Assembly: GCA_963970005.1 (NCBI GenBank)
Contig: CAXAMN010026694.1
Span: 1,207,083-1,271,082 of the forward strand
From: Durusdinium trenchii
Taxonomy: Eukaryota; Sar; Dinophyceae; Suessiales; Symbiodiniaceae
DNA: 64,000 nt
Reading direction: 5' to 3'
Shown: positions 31,672-42,467 of the stretch, in pieces
Layout: the number at the start of each line of letters is the position of its first letter
Position numbering within the stretch: position 1 is the stretch's first letter
Program-made: the position numbers and the translations under genes
Notes under the pieces: model-generated
What the model saw: only the letters and a program-made list of their open reading frames with translations
The model's database searches: none
Told to the model about the DNA's origin: nothing

Positions 31672-33220
31672 TTAGCCCAACCAACGCAATGACCTGTAAA
31701 ACCATTTCCATTTCATCCGCAGAAGCTCTGTTTCATTTGATCTTTGGCCCGCCAGATCAGTCTCGCAGGTTCTTTTCGTCAGCCATGTATTGTTCGTGAG
31801 AAAGGCATTGATCTGCGCGGTCGGTGACTTTTGACGGACAGCTGCCAAGAGTCTCTGGTCGAAGCGGCTGCAGCTGCTAGCATAGTGGCCCTTCTTATGG
31901 CAGATGCTGCAAAACAGGCTGGGACTTGGCCTGGCTACGTTTACGTATCCAAATGCAAATAAAGCGTGGGCAACCCTTTTCAGGCTCCTGGGAATGGGTT
32001 CCAATAGCAGATGACCTGAAGAAGAGAAGCAACTCATCGCTTTCTAGGCCCAGACAAAGTTTAGAACCTCGTGCTGTGCTGCTGCATGGGAGATTGCAGC
32101 AGGCAAAACAGCATACTCCTCACGACGATGGGTGGCACTTGCAACATCGAGGCGTTGAACAGGAAAGACGCCAGGCATATCATATCCAACGAAATCGAAA
32201 CGAATGCGCCGCGTGAAATAAACTAGAGCGGAAACAAAAGGGCAGCCGCCTCACTTAAACTTTCGTAAAGCACAAGTTTGGGTTGAGGCGCTGCTGTAGG
32301 CGCCCGCCGCTTTCCCAGCCACAGATTGCAACCGGGCAAATCTCGCAGGAGCACGCTGCACAACGCCAAAGCCCCGTGAGCAAGACATGCTCGACTGCCA
32401 CCACGCAATGTTTGGGTCAACCAAAAGGGCCCACCGAATCTTCGCCACTGTCACTGGAAAGGCGATCGCCGCTGCAATCTATAAAGGCACCTGCCTCTGC
32501 TTTTACCGCACCGCCAGGTTCACTTGAAATTTCACGGGCGTTTGCGTTATCGCGAAGAACAGGAGGGTTCGTGCGCTCCAGCACTCCAGCACTGAAGAAT
32601 CACGTAGCAACAAATTCCACGAAGGCATGGAACTGAAGGTATCCAGCCTGAAACCGCTGCTTCCATGATGCGGGTTGGCAGCAACGCTGTGGGGCACGCC
32701 CATATTTTGCAACGCAAACAAAGAGGAGCGGGCAGCAATGATGCCACCGCCAAGATCCGCAGAATTCACATCGCATGTCCAAATCACGGCGCGCTTGTGG
32801 CTAATTGTTCGCGAACATATCCCTCTTGAGCTGTCGCCCCAACGCAAATGCTTCCAGCAATACGACATAGCTCCCAAGAAGGCGCGATCCTAAGGCTGGC
32901 AAGTGAAGAACGCAGGTTTGAGGTTCAAAACCACAGTCGGAGGTACAGGAGCGGCTTCCTTACACCGCCCCGCGTTCCAGCTGCTCCCCAGTTTTCAAGC
33001 TTGCGCCAGGCTGGTAACAGGCTTCAGGCCGCAAAGCCACGCCAGAAAGAATTGCCGCCGCAAAGCATCTCCGCTGTCTTCCTCGGTCCACCAACAACCC
33101 TTCGGCCAGAGATTGTAGGAAATCTACCAACCGTTGCAAAGAAGGACGGCCGGTGCCCCAATGCTTTTGAAACGTAGAAGGCGCGCTGCTGAGGAATACA
33201 AGTCGGTCTAAGCACTTCAA
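31672..33220 (-). CDS. GC-rich coding patch ending in a CCHC zinc-knuckle protein
   Basis: Several minus-strand frames look natural in sequence: 33215-32960 (LKCLDRLVFLSSAPSTFQKH, FLQSLAEGLLVDRGRQRR); about 32800-32540; about 32400-32223; 32235-32046 (FTRRIRFDFVGYDMPGVFPV, REEYAVLPAAISHAAAQHEV); and 31950-31672, which holds CSICHKKGHYASSC, an exact CX2CX4HX4C zinc knuckle, and ends FYRSLRWLG*. Such knuckles bind RNA or single-stranded DNA and occur in retroelement Gag proteins and some transposases. The frames change several times without clear introns, so this may be a decayed or error-containing mobile element, or a gene with short introns. Identity is open. Confidence 0.4.
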
Positions 33221-33721
33221 GGAGTCGCTATGCTCCTTCCGGGCTTCCTCTAGGCATCCTGCAGGGAAATAAAAAACTCATTGCGTTGGCAGTAGTGGGT
33301 TGCGACCTTTGTTGCCTGCCGGTTCAGTGGGCAAGCTAGGTGAGTCGCTTTGGATAGCTGCAGGCTTTGTGAAGCTTTTGTTGGCTTTGTTCTTTTTGGC
33401 TTTGCTGGGATGCCTTAAAGCCAGTGGCACGGACTGCCCCTTATTCAGGTGAGCTTTGCAATAGAGGGCTGGCCAGGCCACAGGTCCGTTTTTTCTGACC
33501 CGTGTTCGACGTGCCTGTGGCTGTTTGGGGCGAACAAGTACAAAAAAGGAATTGCTCTGGTTCAACATAGCAAAATGCTGTGATTTACAAAGAAAATGCA
33601 AAGGTGCCTAATTTGATGCCAAGTGTGACAACATGGGACAACGTTGTCGTGCTTTGATGAAACATGCACGACTACTAGCGCGGTTGTTAACCCGCTAGGA
33701 TAAATTAGTAAAGTTTTGTCT

Positions 33722-34098
33722 GTGTGTGTGTACCCCTTGTAATCACAGGGATTCCGTTGAATTGTTTTTCCTTTTTAGCAGGGGGCCCATGGACACTTGG
33801 ATGGCATGGGCCAATGAAGACCCATCCAAGCTGTTGTGAAAACGTACCTGCTTGGTGCACCTGGGCGCATTGTAAGATGCAGCTGGTGGCCATTTATTCC
33901 TTTTTAATTCTGCAGATGCGCACGGACCGCCGTCATCTTGTCGATCCGAACTCGTCGATTTGGTGCTTGCGCTCTGGGCCTCACTTCCGTTTGAAGACCC
34001 CCAGCCTCCATTAGGTTTTACCTGTACTCTTAGGAAATGGTAACCTAGGCCGGCGTGTGGCACCGCTTTCAGTTCAGCACACCCTATCCTAAGTGTGT
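33722..34098. repeat. Duplicated block, copy 1
   Basis: About 377 bp that recur at 35052-35427 with roughly seven substitutions and one indel. The two copies flank the 100-N gap. A minus frame (KPNGGWGSSNGSEAQSASTK) is open in both. Confidence 0.9.
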
Positions 34099-34394
34099 TT
34101 GGCCTCGCGCCAACCCGGGATGAGCCCGTAGAGTGCCTCCCGTGGACCCGTCGAACGGGGTTTGTCGTTATCTCCCCTGCCCGGAGATGTAAGTGTCCGG
34201 AGCGGACAGCAGATGGCTTACGCCACAAGAAGTGGGATGAATGTCTCATTTTTGGAATTCCAAGTTGGCTCATGCCTCTATGTGACCGCAGCGGTCAGAG
34301 GTGGCAGCCCTTGGGCAAGCCGTACGTGGTCGCAGCGACCGAAGTTTGTTCAAGGTTCATTGGAACCTGTCGCGAGCTTAGTCCCCCCCCCCCC

Positions 34395-34494
34395 NNNNNN
34401 NNNNNNNNNNNNNNNNNNNNNNNNNNNNNNNNNNNNNNNNNNNNNNNNNNNNNNNNNNNNNNNNNNNNNNNNNNNNNNNNNNNNNNNNNNNNNN
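34395..34494. other. Assembly gap (100 N)
   Basis: One hundred N, preceded by a run of C and followed by a C/T-rich stretch. The size is probably nominal. Confidence 1.
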
Positions 34495-34581
34495 CCCCCC
34501 TTCCCCTTCCCTCCCCCCTTTCTTTCTTTGCTTTTTGGGGTTTTCCTGAATGGAATACTCAGGATCACCCCTTTCTTTCTT

Positions 34582-34868
34582 TGGTGTGTCCCTGGACGAC
34601 TGTTCGCAGCTGGGAACACCTGCCTTTTTCTTTTCTCTCCTCTCCCTTTCTCTCCCTTTCTCTCCCTCTCTCTTTCTTTCTTTCTGTCTTTCTTTCTTTC
34701 TTTCTGTCTGTCTGTCTGTCTGTCTTTCTTTCTTTCTTTCTTTCTTTCTTTCCTCTCTTCACCTTTTTCCTCCTTGGGTGTCCCTGGATGCTTTTGTCAT
34801 AGCTGGGAACCCTTTTCCTCTCTTCCTTTGGTGTGTCCTTGGACGCTTGTGTCGTAGCTGGGAACACC
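34582..34868 (+). repeat. Three-copy repeat with CTTT microsatellite
   Basis: A unit of about 38 bp, close to GTGTCCCTGGACG...TAGCTGGGAACACC, occurs at 34582-34620, 34776-34812 and 34829-34868. Between the first two lies a CTTT/CTGT tetranucleotide tract (34625-34752). Confidence 0.85.
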
Positions 34869-34946
34869 TTATTCCCCTTTCCTTTCTTCTCTTTCTTTTT
34901 CTCTTCTCTCCCTACCCCTCCCTCCCGTCGGGACCTTACATTGGTT

Positions 34947-35022
34947 TGCTACTAGGAGGACGCTACTTTGTTGCTTCTACAGTAGGGGTTCCTCGCCTTA
35001 CTACTAGGCGCAAGGACGCTCT
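34947..35022 (-). repeat. CTAGTAGC modular repeat, cluster 5 (reverse)
   Basis: Contains GCTACTAGGAGGACGCTAC and TACTACTAGGCGCAAGGACG, the reverse orientation of the family consensus. Confidence 0.75.
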
Positions 35023-35051
35023 AGGGCAGAGATGCCTCCCCTTGGGGAGGC

Positions 35052-35427
35052 GTGTGTGTGTACCCCTTGTAGTCACAGGGATTCCGTTGAGTTGTTTTTC
35101 TTTTTAGCAGGGGGCCCATGGACACTTGGATGGCATGGGCCAACGAAGACCCATCCAAGCTGTCGTGAAAACGTACCTGCTTGGTGCACCTGGGCGCATT
35201 GTAAGATGCAGCTGGTGGCCATTTATTCCTTTTTAATTCTGCAGATGTGCACGGACCGCCGTCATCTTGTCGATCCGAACTCGTCGATTTGGTGCTTGCG
35301 CTCTGGGCCTCACTTCCGTTTGAAGACCCCCAGCCTCCATTAGGTTTTACCTGTACTCTTAGGAAATGGTAACCTAGGCCGGCGTGTGGCACCGCTTTCA
35401 GTTCAGTACACCCTATCCTAAGTGTGT
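35052..35427. repeat. Duplicated block, copy 2
   Basis: Second copy of 33722-34098, in the same orientation about 1.33 kb away. It runs into a (TG)n/(CG)n tract ending at 35441. Confidence 0.9.
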
Positions 35428-35807
35428 GTGTGTGTGCGCGCGCTCTACGTGTTGCGAACATCTAAACACAAAGCAATTGGAGTCGAAATTTGGTTGATCA
35501 AACTTTGAACTTCGGGTTTCAGATCATTCTACTTCAGAGTTCCTGACTCATCAGAAGTGCCTTGGTCAAAACGAAGGAAGTGAGCTCGACTCAAAGACAC
35601 CTTGGGTGAAAGGATATGTTCAAGCAACATTTGTCATCCTCCACCACTGCTGAGCTCGCATGGATTTAGTATACAGTATGAGAAAAGACCTCACATGACA
35701 TGAGACTCACTCACATGACTCTACTAAGATTGGCTTGCAATTCTCTGCTCTTTACAATGAACAAGGCTGTGCTGAGGCCTCTTCTCGGTCGGTCAGATTG
35801 GAGCCGC

Positions 35808-36135
35808 GGAAGGCCTGAAACCATCGTTGAAGAGCTGGAGAACAAACTGTCCTAGATCAACACCTTGACTTCCAAATCCTGGACTCCTAACAAAATCCTA
35901 CAGAAACTGGATCATTCAACAAACGAATCAAGAGCGTTTTCACCGGACCGTTCCTCTCGAGCCCAAGCCGATTGAGCCCCTTGCTAAGCTTAAAAGCAAA
36001 GGCATCTCTTCAAGGCCAAGCCTCAATTCGTCTTCACATTCCTTCTTGCTTTGTGGATGACTAACTGCCACACTCTGTGGCATATCTTCGGACGGCCAAA
36101 CAGTCCACACATGTTTCTCTGCTGCGAAGTCGAGT
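35808..36135 (-). CDS. Two coding-like exons, unknown protein
   Basis: The minus frame at about 36135-35940 reads AAEKHVWTVWPSEDMPQSVA, then KKECEDELRLGLEEMPLLLS. About 35875-35808, after CTAG plus G, it reads GQFVLQLFNDGFRPSAAPI*. The second looks like a C-terminal exon. No family is recognised. Confidence 0.4.
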
Positions 36136-36619
36136 TTTCTTTGTCTTGATCCCGGATTCAGCTGCCTTTGGCATCCTCCGCTCTTCCCGGGCTTCAAGAA
36201 TTCACTCGCTGGACTCAGCGCGGACTCACAGGGATCCCATGGCTGTCCGGAAGCCTGGCAGTTTGGCCATCAACGCGTTTCTCAGGTCTGAACAACTGCA
36301 ACATCCGAAAAAGTATCGAAAAAACTTGCTTTTATCCCTTACTTGGCAAGGCAATGATTTGATAACTGCACTTCTGACAAGGAAGGCGTTTCAGAGTTCG
36401 GTCAGTTTCATTTGTTGAATGTTCTCTGTAATGCTTGACTCCAACTTTAGAACCATTAGACGTTCAAGCGAATTCATCACGACCATAACCATGACCAAGT
36501 TGCAGTTGGGACAACTCGGTGAACCGCCGGCTCACTCGTGGTCAAAGCCGAACCACCAAATCCTCGGCATCATGCGAGTTGAGACCATGAACTAAGGGTT
36601 GGGAGTTGGGAGTTGGGAC

Positions 36620-36705
36620 CATAGTAGCTTCTTGCTGCTAGTAGCGAAGGCCTCCACCTAGTAGCGATGGCCTCCAGATGCCTCCAGCTAATAGCTTCTT
36701 GCTAT
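36620..36705 (+). repeat. CTAGTAGC modular repeat, cluster 6
   Basis: Contains ATAGTAGCTTCTTGCTGC, TAGTAGCGAAGGCCTCC and TAGTAGCGATGGCCTCC modules. Confidence 0.85.
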
Positions 36706-36892
36706 TCTCTAACCCTTTGGAGCTCTGAATGATGTCACTGCATTTTTGTAGAGACATGGCCAAGTTGCACTGAGCCAACACCACCGAACATCAGAATCAA
36801 GAATGTAGTCCGGGATACAGCAGTAAACCTCGAGTATGCAAAAACATCCGGTGAACAAAAAAGAACAAAACTTCTTTGGAACATTTCAAATC

Positions 36893-37014
36893 CAGAAGCT
36901 ACTAGGAACAAACACCATCGCTACTAGGAGCAAGGACGCTACTAGGGGCGCTCCTAGCCTTACTACTAGTAACAAAAGGACCCTACTAGGAACAGAAGCT
37001 ACTAGTAGCAAGGG
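36893..37014 (-). repeat. CTAGTAGC modular repeat, cluster 7 (reverse)
   Basis: Six modules in reverse orientation, for example GAAGCTACTAGGAACAAAC and GGACGCTACTAGGGGCGCTC. It lies 190 bp from cluster 6, which has the opposite orientation. Confidence 0.85.
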
Positions 37015-37065
37015 CATTGAGCCTCATGGGTCTGTCCCTCGCTTGAGCTCTGCTTTGAGCTCTCT

Positions 37066-37668
37066 TCACCAAACCGTCCTGTTCGAACCTGTTGGGAAAC
37101 CCGTCCGGATCCGTCCGGGAGGTCCGCGTGTCCGCGACCAAACTGTGTTGCCGCACTCATCTTCAACCCATTCCTCGTCCCATGCCTTCAAAAAGGGTGT
37201 TGCTTTTGGATGTCCAATACGGAACCCTGGAAAAGAACATGGCCAATACAAGTGCAAATGAATGCCTCATTGACTTCGTCCACTTTATTCTTCTTCACTT
37301 CCAGATCCTCGAAGCTCTCAGACTACAAAATTGAGCTTCGCAGCAAGCGGTCCATGCACACTGACAGCGTCCTCCAAATCATCTGCATCCCGTTCGAGAG
37401 CCTTAGCGACAAGCAGCGACACACCCCGAAGTCTCCGACAAGTGAAACGGTCGAGTCGATGGCGGAGAGCGAAGGTTCTTGAATCCTTATTGCTCCTCAA
37501 TTGGGTTATGCAATAGCCAGCTGGAACACCAGCATTCTTTCTCGTTTCCCCTTGGGAGTTCTTCCCTTTATCTTATAACGCAATCACAGATGGCCGATTC
37601 GCCTCCAACAGCATCGCCCGGCCACCGTCGTCGATGAGCAGCTCGTAGGCCAGGGAAATGCGCCTGAA
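37066..37668 (-). CDS. ATP-grasp / tubulin-tyrosine-ligase-like fragment
   Basis: The exon at about 37668-37580, after GGTTTCAG plus G, reads RISLAYELLIDDGGRAMLLE and ANRPSV and ends at a GC or in-frame stop. This pattern (hydrophobic, LIDD, LLEANRPS) matches the C-terminal metal/ATP-binding signature of TTL-type ATP-grasp enzymes (FE..GYDF.ID...PWLLEVN.SPS). Further coding-like stretches follow: about 37440-37350 (LVAKALERDADDLEDAVSVH), about 37322-37265 (SESFEDLEVKKNKVDEVNE) and about 37210-37066 (FLKAWDEEWVEDECGNTVW). That these belong to the same gene is inferred from strand and spacing. Upstream exons were not found. Confidence 0.4.
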
Positions 37669-38229
37669 ACCTCACGGCAGTAGAGAAGATCTTCCAAATG
37701 TTCAGCTTGTTTTGATGTGTGATCCCCAGTCTCAAGCCAAGCTAGCAACGTTCTTCGGCATCCTCAGCGTCAAGTGAAAGACTTTGCTTGCCTTTATCTA
37801 AGTGTGGCGCGAGGTCCGGCAATACCCACAAGGAGAGTCTCCTAGCTTGCCCAATACATCCGCTAATCACTTGTGCCGTTACTTAGACCTTCAATTGTGC
37901 ACGTCTTTCTGGTTTGGGTTTCAAAGGGCTTCTTGTGAAAGGCAGCGCCCAAACACATGGAAAACCCAAACCTTGAAAGGCTGGCAAAGAAGCTGAATGC
38001 AAAAAACGGCTGTTTTGGGCACATGGCTTCGCGTTCGGAGACATCTGGATGCTCCACCCTGCAAAATAAAGGTTTTATATTCAGTTTTGCTGCAAGAAAC
38101 AAGCTGGACAATAAACAAATCTTCAAGACCGAAAGGAAAACATACTATGCCAGAATCATTTAGTGCTCTCGGATCACTGAATCCCCACTTGATCATAAAG
38201 ACACTGCTAAATAGCACCAAGAACGCCAC

Positions 38230-38837
38230 CCTTTGTTTTTACAGTCCGGCCTGGCCACCTTGCGGAAGGCTGCACGGATGTCGGTCTTGGGACACTCGGG
38301 ATCATCCAATCCCAAAAGGTCAAAAGGCTCCTGGAACTTCCCGTCGAACTCCTGGAACTTCTTTGGTTTGTTCCAAGGTTATCTGCACAGCTAAGAAGCA
38401 CCCTTGCGAATTACTTGAGCGTTTTTTCTCAGATTGCTTCGTGGTTCAGGAGTGTACTCACAAAGGTAGTTCTTGACGGTCTGCCTACCTTGCACAAGGG
38501 TACTGGATCAATCAAAGAGTGACAGTGTGTGTGTGTGCATATATTATCTACAGTACGTAATGAGCGGTTTTCATTGCTCCTTCAATGCGTCCAGCACAGT
38601 CTGCGTGGCACCGGAGGCACGCAGGCGCGTTCGACTTGGGCGTTGCGCATGGCTTGGTGATCGCAGGAAGCAGAGTCCTGCCACCAACCTCAAAACTGAA
38701 TTGATGGGAATGAGGTGTGCTGCTTCACAGCTCAGTGTGCACCAAGGAAGCTTCACCAAGATTCCCCGCAAATCATAGCCTATCTGAGGCGGGGGCCACA
38801 GGAGCGGCAATAAAAGCAACGGCAAAGCCCACCGCAT
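38230..38837 (-). CDS. J-domain-like protein with N-terminal signal-like sequence
   Basis: ATG at 38837 opens MRWALPLLLLPLLWPPPQ, a convincing signal-peptide-like start, in an 88-codon frame. At about 38370-38230 another frame reads PFDLLGLDDPECPKTDIRAA and FRKVARPDCKNKG. This matches helices I-II of a DnaJ J-domain (LLGL, I..AFRK.A), but the His of HPD is replaced by Arg or lies across an exon border. J-proteins stimulate Hsp70. The link between the two exons is inferred from order and distance, and a signal sequence would send the product to the ER or, in dinoflagellates, the plastid. Confidence 0.45.
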
Positions 38838-39603
38838 GGCCGACGCTTCTGGATCGATCCGACCGAACTTTCTGGTGATCTGTGGTCCTGGTGGAGATCA
38901 AACGTTTCATCTGGACCAACCAGGGATCTGCGTCACAACCTCTTTCCAACCTTTGCCCATGTATCTTGCAGATGTTTGCTCAAGGGAGTGATTTGCATGA
39001 GGGCCCGAAAAGACAGCTGCACCGGAGCAAGTTTCTTTGTAGAACAGCCAAATGTCTCGACATTTAATAAACTCTCAAGCCTCAAACCGGAGAGAGAATT
39101 ATGAAAATAAGTCCGTTCTAACAGGCAGAAGTGAGAAGAAGCCGCGTCTGCGCGTCCAAGGCTTTCCAAGGCTCAAGCTCCTTACAGCAGTTGCCCTGTG
39201 GCATCCAACTACGTTTCGTCCCACTTGCAAATCCAACTGCTTAATCTCAACCTGTCTCGAGTCCCAAGCGCTTAGGTCCAACTGTCAAAAGCCCGATAGA
39301 ATTTCACAAAAATGAACACATAAATTAAGCATGTCCAACGCACAAGTCAAGGAAGGCTATTCCCATGCCCATGCCTGCTGCGTCCATCTTAGCTGGACAA
39401 GGCCAAGGGCTGGCTCACATCGCACCACCTGTGTCAGAGCATGATAGGAACTTATCATCAATATCTCTTTGACTCCAAGCTCCCATCCTCGCTGAAGGAG
39501 CACAACCTGGTTAGCAACAATGACTGAACCTCAGGCACGTGGACTGTGAAGCAAAAGGCAAAAGGCCATTGGTTTGGAAACAGCATACAAATTGCTTGAA
39601 AAA

Positions 39604-39682
39604 AAGGACGCTACTAGGGGCTCCTGGCCTTACTAGGAGCAAGGATGCTACTAGGGGCGCTCCTGGCCTTATTACTAACAAA
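39604..39682 (-). repeat. CTAGTAGC modular repeat, cluster 8 (reverse)
   Basis: Contains GGACGCTACTAGGGGCTCCT and GGATGCTACTAGGGGCGCTC. About 700 bp on either side show no supported gene. Confidence 0.85.
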
Positions 39683-39925
39683 GAACTCATGGCCTGATCG
39701 GGTCGTTGAGACTTGTCAGCCACAAACGACAAAAGACTCTCGCCTCATGCAGCAAGGAGCAGCATGTGCGGAGCGCTCAGCGCAGTCTCACAGTTCAACA
39801 TGCTGCCAACTCAGGATTTGATCACACAAGTAGGCGAATTTGGGTCGTGCGCTGCCATGAAACAAGAGACTCAAATCAAATTCCATCCTTTTGACCCCCT
39901 GTGTCATCCTGCCGAGAACTGACTT

Positions 39926-40560
39926 TAACCTTTCCGAAGCATCAGGCCAAGCCACCGCACCAAGATCTCTTGGAATTTGCCAGCGGCGGCAAAGCTCGCC
40001 AGGCTGTCAAGCTCTGTGGCACATGTAAAGGCAAGTCAAAAAAGGAACTTATGATAATGACTTCTCAAGCAGGCTCAAGGAGATACCATTTTGAAGCAAG
40101 ACAGACTTCTGCAATACCCACGAAGGCCTCTTCAATTTGTTCGGCGGGGCTAGACACCATCAGCGCCAGAATCTGCGCACAGAAACAGGAGGCTTGCTAG
40201 GACAATGGGTTGCACAAAAAGGCAAAGATTGGTGGGTCGGTTACTTGGTGCTCAAGCTCTCTTCTCACTTGGTTGAATACATTCATGAGGTTCTCAGCTC
40301 AATCTGAGCGTGAACAAAGGTTGTGTGTGACTAAAATATGCATAGCCTCGCTAATTGGCAGAAAGCAATCAGCTAGGACGTTGTTCAGCTTTGCCAGCCA
40401 CTCATCAAAGTCCTCATCTTCCTGCACTCTCATCAGCCAGTGCCCGTGTTTCTTCGTTTCATGCGCGGCAAAAGACCCTGTGGCTCACATCTCCACCTGG
40501 TCTCATGGGCGTCCTCTTCTGACTCGGCACAAATGAACACCTCCATGGCAAAGCCGGAGC
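39926..40560 (-). CDS. PH-domain-like gene, C-terminal exons
   Basis: Minus-strand exons in order. About 40560-40510 reads MEVFICAESEEDAHETR and ends at a GT donor. About 40470-40340 reads HGHWLMRVQEDEDFDEWLAK and LNNVLADCFLPISEAM. About 40290-40205 reads ENLMNVFNQVRRELEHQVTD. About 40172-40069 reads ILALMVSSPAEQIEEAFVGI and AEVCLASKWYLL. About 40024-39926 reads ELDSLASFAAAGKFQEILVR and ends MLRKG*. The stretch HWLMRVQEDEDFDEWLAKL resembles the last strand and C-terminal helix of a pleckstrin-homology domain, with its conserved Trp. PH domains bind phosphoinositides or proteins. Coding status is fairly sure; the PH assignment is tentative. Confidence 0.5.
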
Positions 40561-41059
40561 TTGAACGAACAATCAACTACTTACTTGTGAGAGAAAGCTC
40601 ATCTTCCAACAATGTTCATGGCTGCTCCCTACTTGACAGCTTTCTCTGCAATGAACCAATGAGTCTATGATAGCCCAATGCCTTGCGGGCATGCTATATG
40701 TTTAACCATGCAGAAGGTATACGGAATTCGCCAAGAGTATGATTTTGAACTATCACTCATCGCAAGCCGCCGGCTTCCCACATTGAGGCTTCGGTCAGCT
40801 TCGGTGTTGCACAACCGCAGTGGCTCGAAGCCCACTGCACGAGACCCAAAGCCACATCGGCCAGCAATCGACCAGCACACTTTGCACGCACAGGAACCGC
40901 TGCACGCAGCCAAAGGCTTCAGGCCCTTGAGGGCCTTGAGATTGCATCTTGCATTTCTTGCTCTGTTTTGGAGTGCTCTTCCTCAGCTACTTTCTGCTTG
41001 ATCTTAGAGGCTCGGTGTCATTGGACTGAGTGGACATGCCATTGGGGCCACTTTCTCTG

Positions 41060-41122
41060 GGTCTAGTGGTATGGTCTCGTTTTCTTTTACCAGGTATCTC
41101 TTGCTGGGTCCAGCAAGCCAAG
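41060..41122 (+). other. tRNA-Pro-like relic
   Basis: GGTCTAGTGGTATG at 41060-41073 equals, as far as I recall, the D-arm/box A of plant-type tRNA-Pro, followed by TCTCG. No box B (GGTTCGA) follows. Instead there is a near-perfect hairpin CTTGCTGGGTCCAGCAAG (41100-41117). It cannot be a working tRNA. It could be a tRNA-derived SINE head or chance. Confidence 0.25.
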
Positions 41123-41177
41123 GAGACGCTTTGGTCCTTCGCTTACTTAAATTTCTCTATGTCGTGCTGATTGTAAT

Positions 41178-41660
41178 ATGGCAGCGTTGAAATTCACAAC
41201 CACAGTACCCTCTGTCACTGAGTCATCAGTGTCAATCCACAGCGCAGCAAACCGTCATTTTAGCCAACACGATTCCAGAAAGCATGCAGGCAGCATTCCG
41301 GGCACAATATGGAACAATGTCTTCCGTGTCACAGAGAGTCAGGTCAGAACTTACATGAACTCAAAAACCAGCATGCAAATGGCACATCATCGGCACTTCC
41401 CAGTCGACACCCCATTTCCGGCACTCTATTCAGCACCGAGAGAGCCTGGGCACGAGTCTCTCGCCACTTCTCCGCCACCAGTCGCAGCGAGTGCCGTACG
41501 TGTTGGACTCGCAACCTCGCAGGAAAATCTGCCCGTTGACAGCGACAGTGTCCTTAAACAAATCCAAATGATGGTGAAATGTAGCGGTATTGAATTTATC
41601 TCATTGATAGAAAGAATTGCTCCAAGTGTTCGTTGGAAAGGATCTGACAACTCTTTGTGA
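41178..41660 (+). CDS. Long plus-strand open frame, unsupported
   Basis: A 160-codon frame with ATG (MAALKFTTTVPSVTESSVSI...). It is one of the longest plus-strand frames, but composition is unremarkable, no domain is seen, and all recognised genes around it are on the other strand. The minus strand at about 41810-41702 reads HLLSEMGQRQIDAKAGKWQL to a stop and looks like a real terminal exon. Confidence 0.2.
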   Translation: MAALKFTTTVPSVTESSVSIHSAANRHFSQHDSRKHAGSIPGTIWNNVFRVTESQVRTYMNSKTSMQMAHHRHFPVDTPFPALYSAPREPGHESLATSPPPVAASAVRVGLATSQENLPVDSDSVLKQIQMMVKCSGIEFISLIERIAPSVRWKGSDNSL

Positions 41661-42139
41661 TTACCTGGTAGCATCATGTTGTTGCCAGCTACCCAAATCA
41701 TCTAGAACCCGCTGTGTAGACTTTTGGAAGAATGGCTCTGAAGCTGCCACTTACCAGCTTTTGCATCGATTTGTCTTTGGCCCATTTCACTGAGCAGGTG
41801 TGGAAATGATAATCTAAAGCATTGGGAATGGCCAGCTCTGCACATGACTCCACAGAACTTGCTACAAAGAATAGTCAAACAACAAGTCCTGTCCAGTGCA
41901 GAGTTGGGGGAAATCAAAGGCAACATGTCTGCAAGGATGTTTTATCCTCACAGAGATTGCCCCCAAGAGACTTGCACCATCTCAAAAAAGCTCAACCAGC
42001 AAGGCTCCAATTCGCTGGCGCTGGCTGCATTCCCTGGTTCCTGTCGGCCGCTTGCCACTGCTAAGTGAGAAATAAAAATGCCGTGATTTATATACGTTCG
42101 CACCGAACAGCTCATGCTGGCAACAAAAAGAAGCTTTTC

Positions 42140-42325
42140 CCCAGATAGCGGTGCTGCTGCAGGGCGCCACTGCTGTGCGCGCTTGGGAGCTTGGGTGCTG
42201 GTGCCGCTGCAGCGTCCGGCTGCTGGGGTGCTTGTGCCACTGCAGGGTGCCCCTGCTGCGTGTCCTTGGGAGCTTGGGTGCTGGAGCTGCTGCAGGGTGC
42301 CGCCACCTTGCCACTGCTGGTGCTG
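42140..42325. repeat. Degenerate minisatellite (GCTTGGGAGCTTGGGTGCTGG)
   Basis: The words GCTTGGGAGCTTGGGTGCTG and CTGCTGCAGGGTGCC recur with drift about every 30-85 bp. All three minus frames stay open, which explains the apparent 127-codon frame there. Confidence 0.7.
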
Positions 42326-42467
42326 CTGCAAAAGTCTTTTTGCTATCTGGGGTCTCTGCTGGCGTAATTCAGACTGCTATCGGGCCCATTGACAATACAG
42401 GAGCTTTTCTTCAGATCTACAATACTCTGAAGTCTTGGAATACCTTGCCGATGAATCAGCACATGTG

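Noticed and set aside
34095..35107. Plus-strand frames of 185-235 codons around the 100-N gap
   Set aside because: They run through N and CT-rich tetranucleotide repeats, giving FLS-rich peptides typical of simple sequence.
41041..41130. A functional tRNA-Pro gene
   Set aside because: No box B, no anticodon arm and no convincing acceptor stem.
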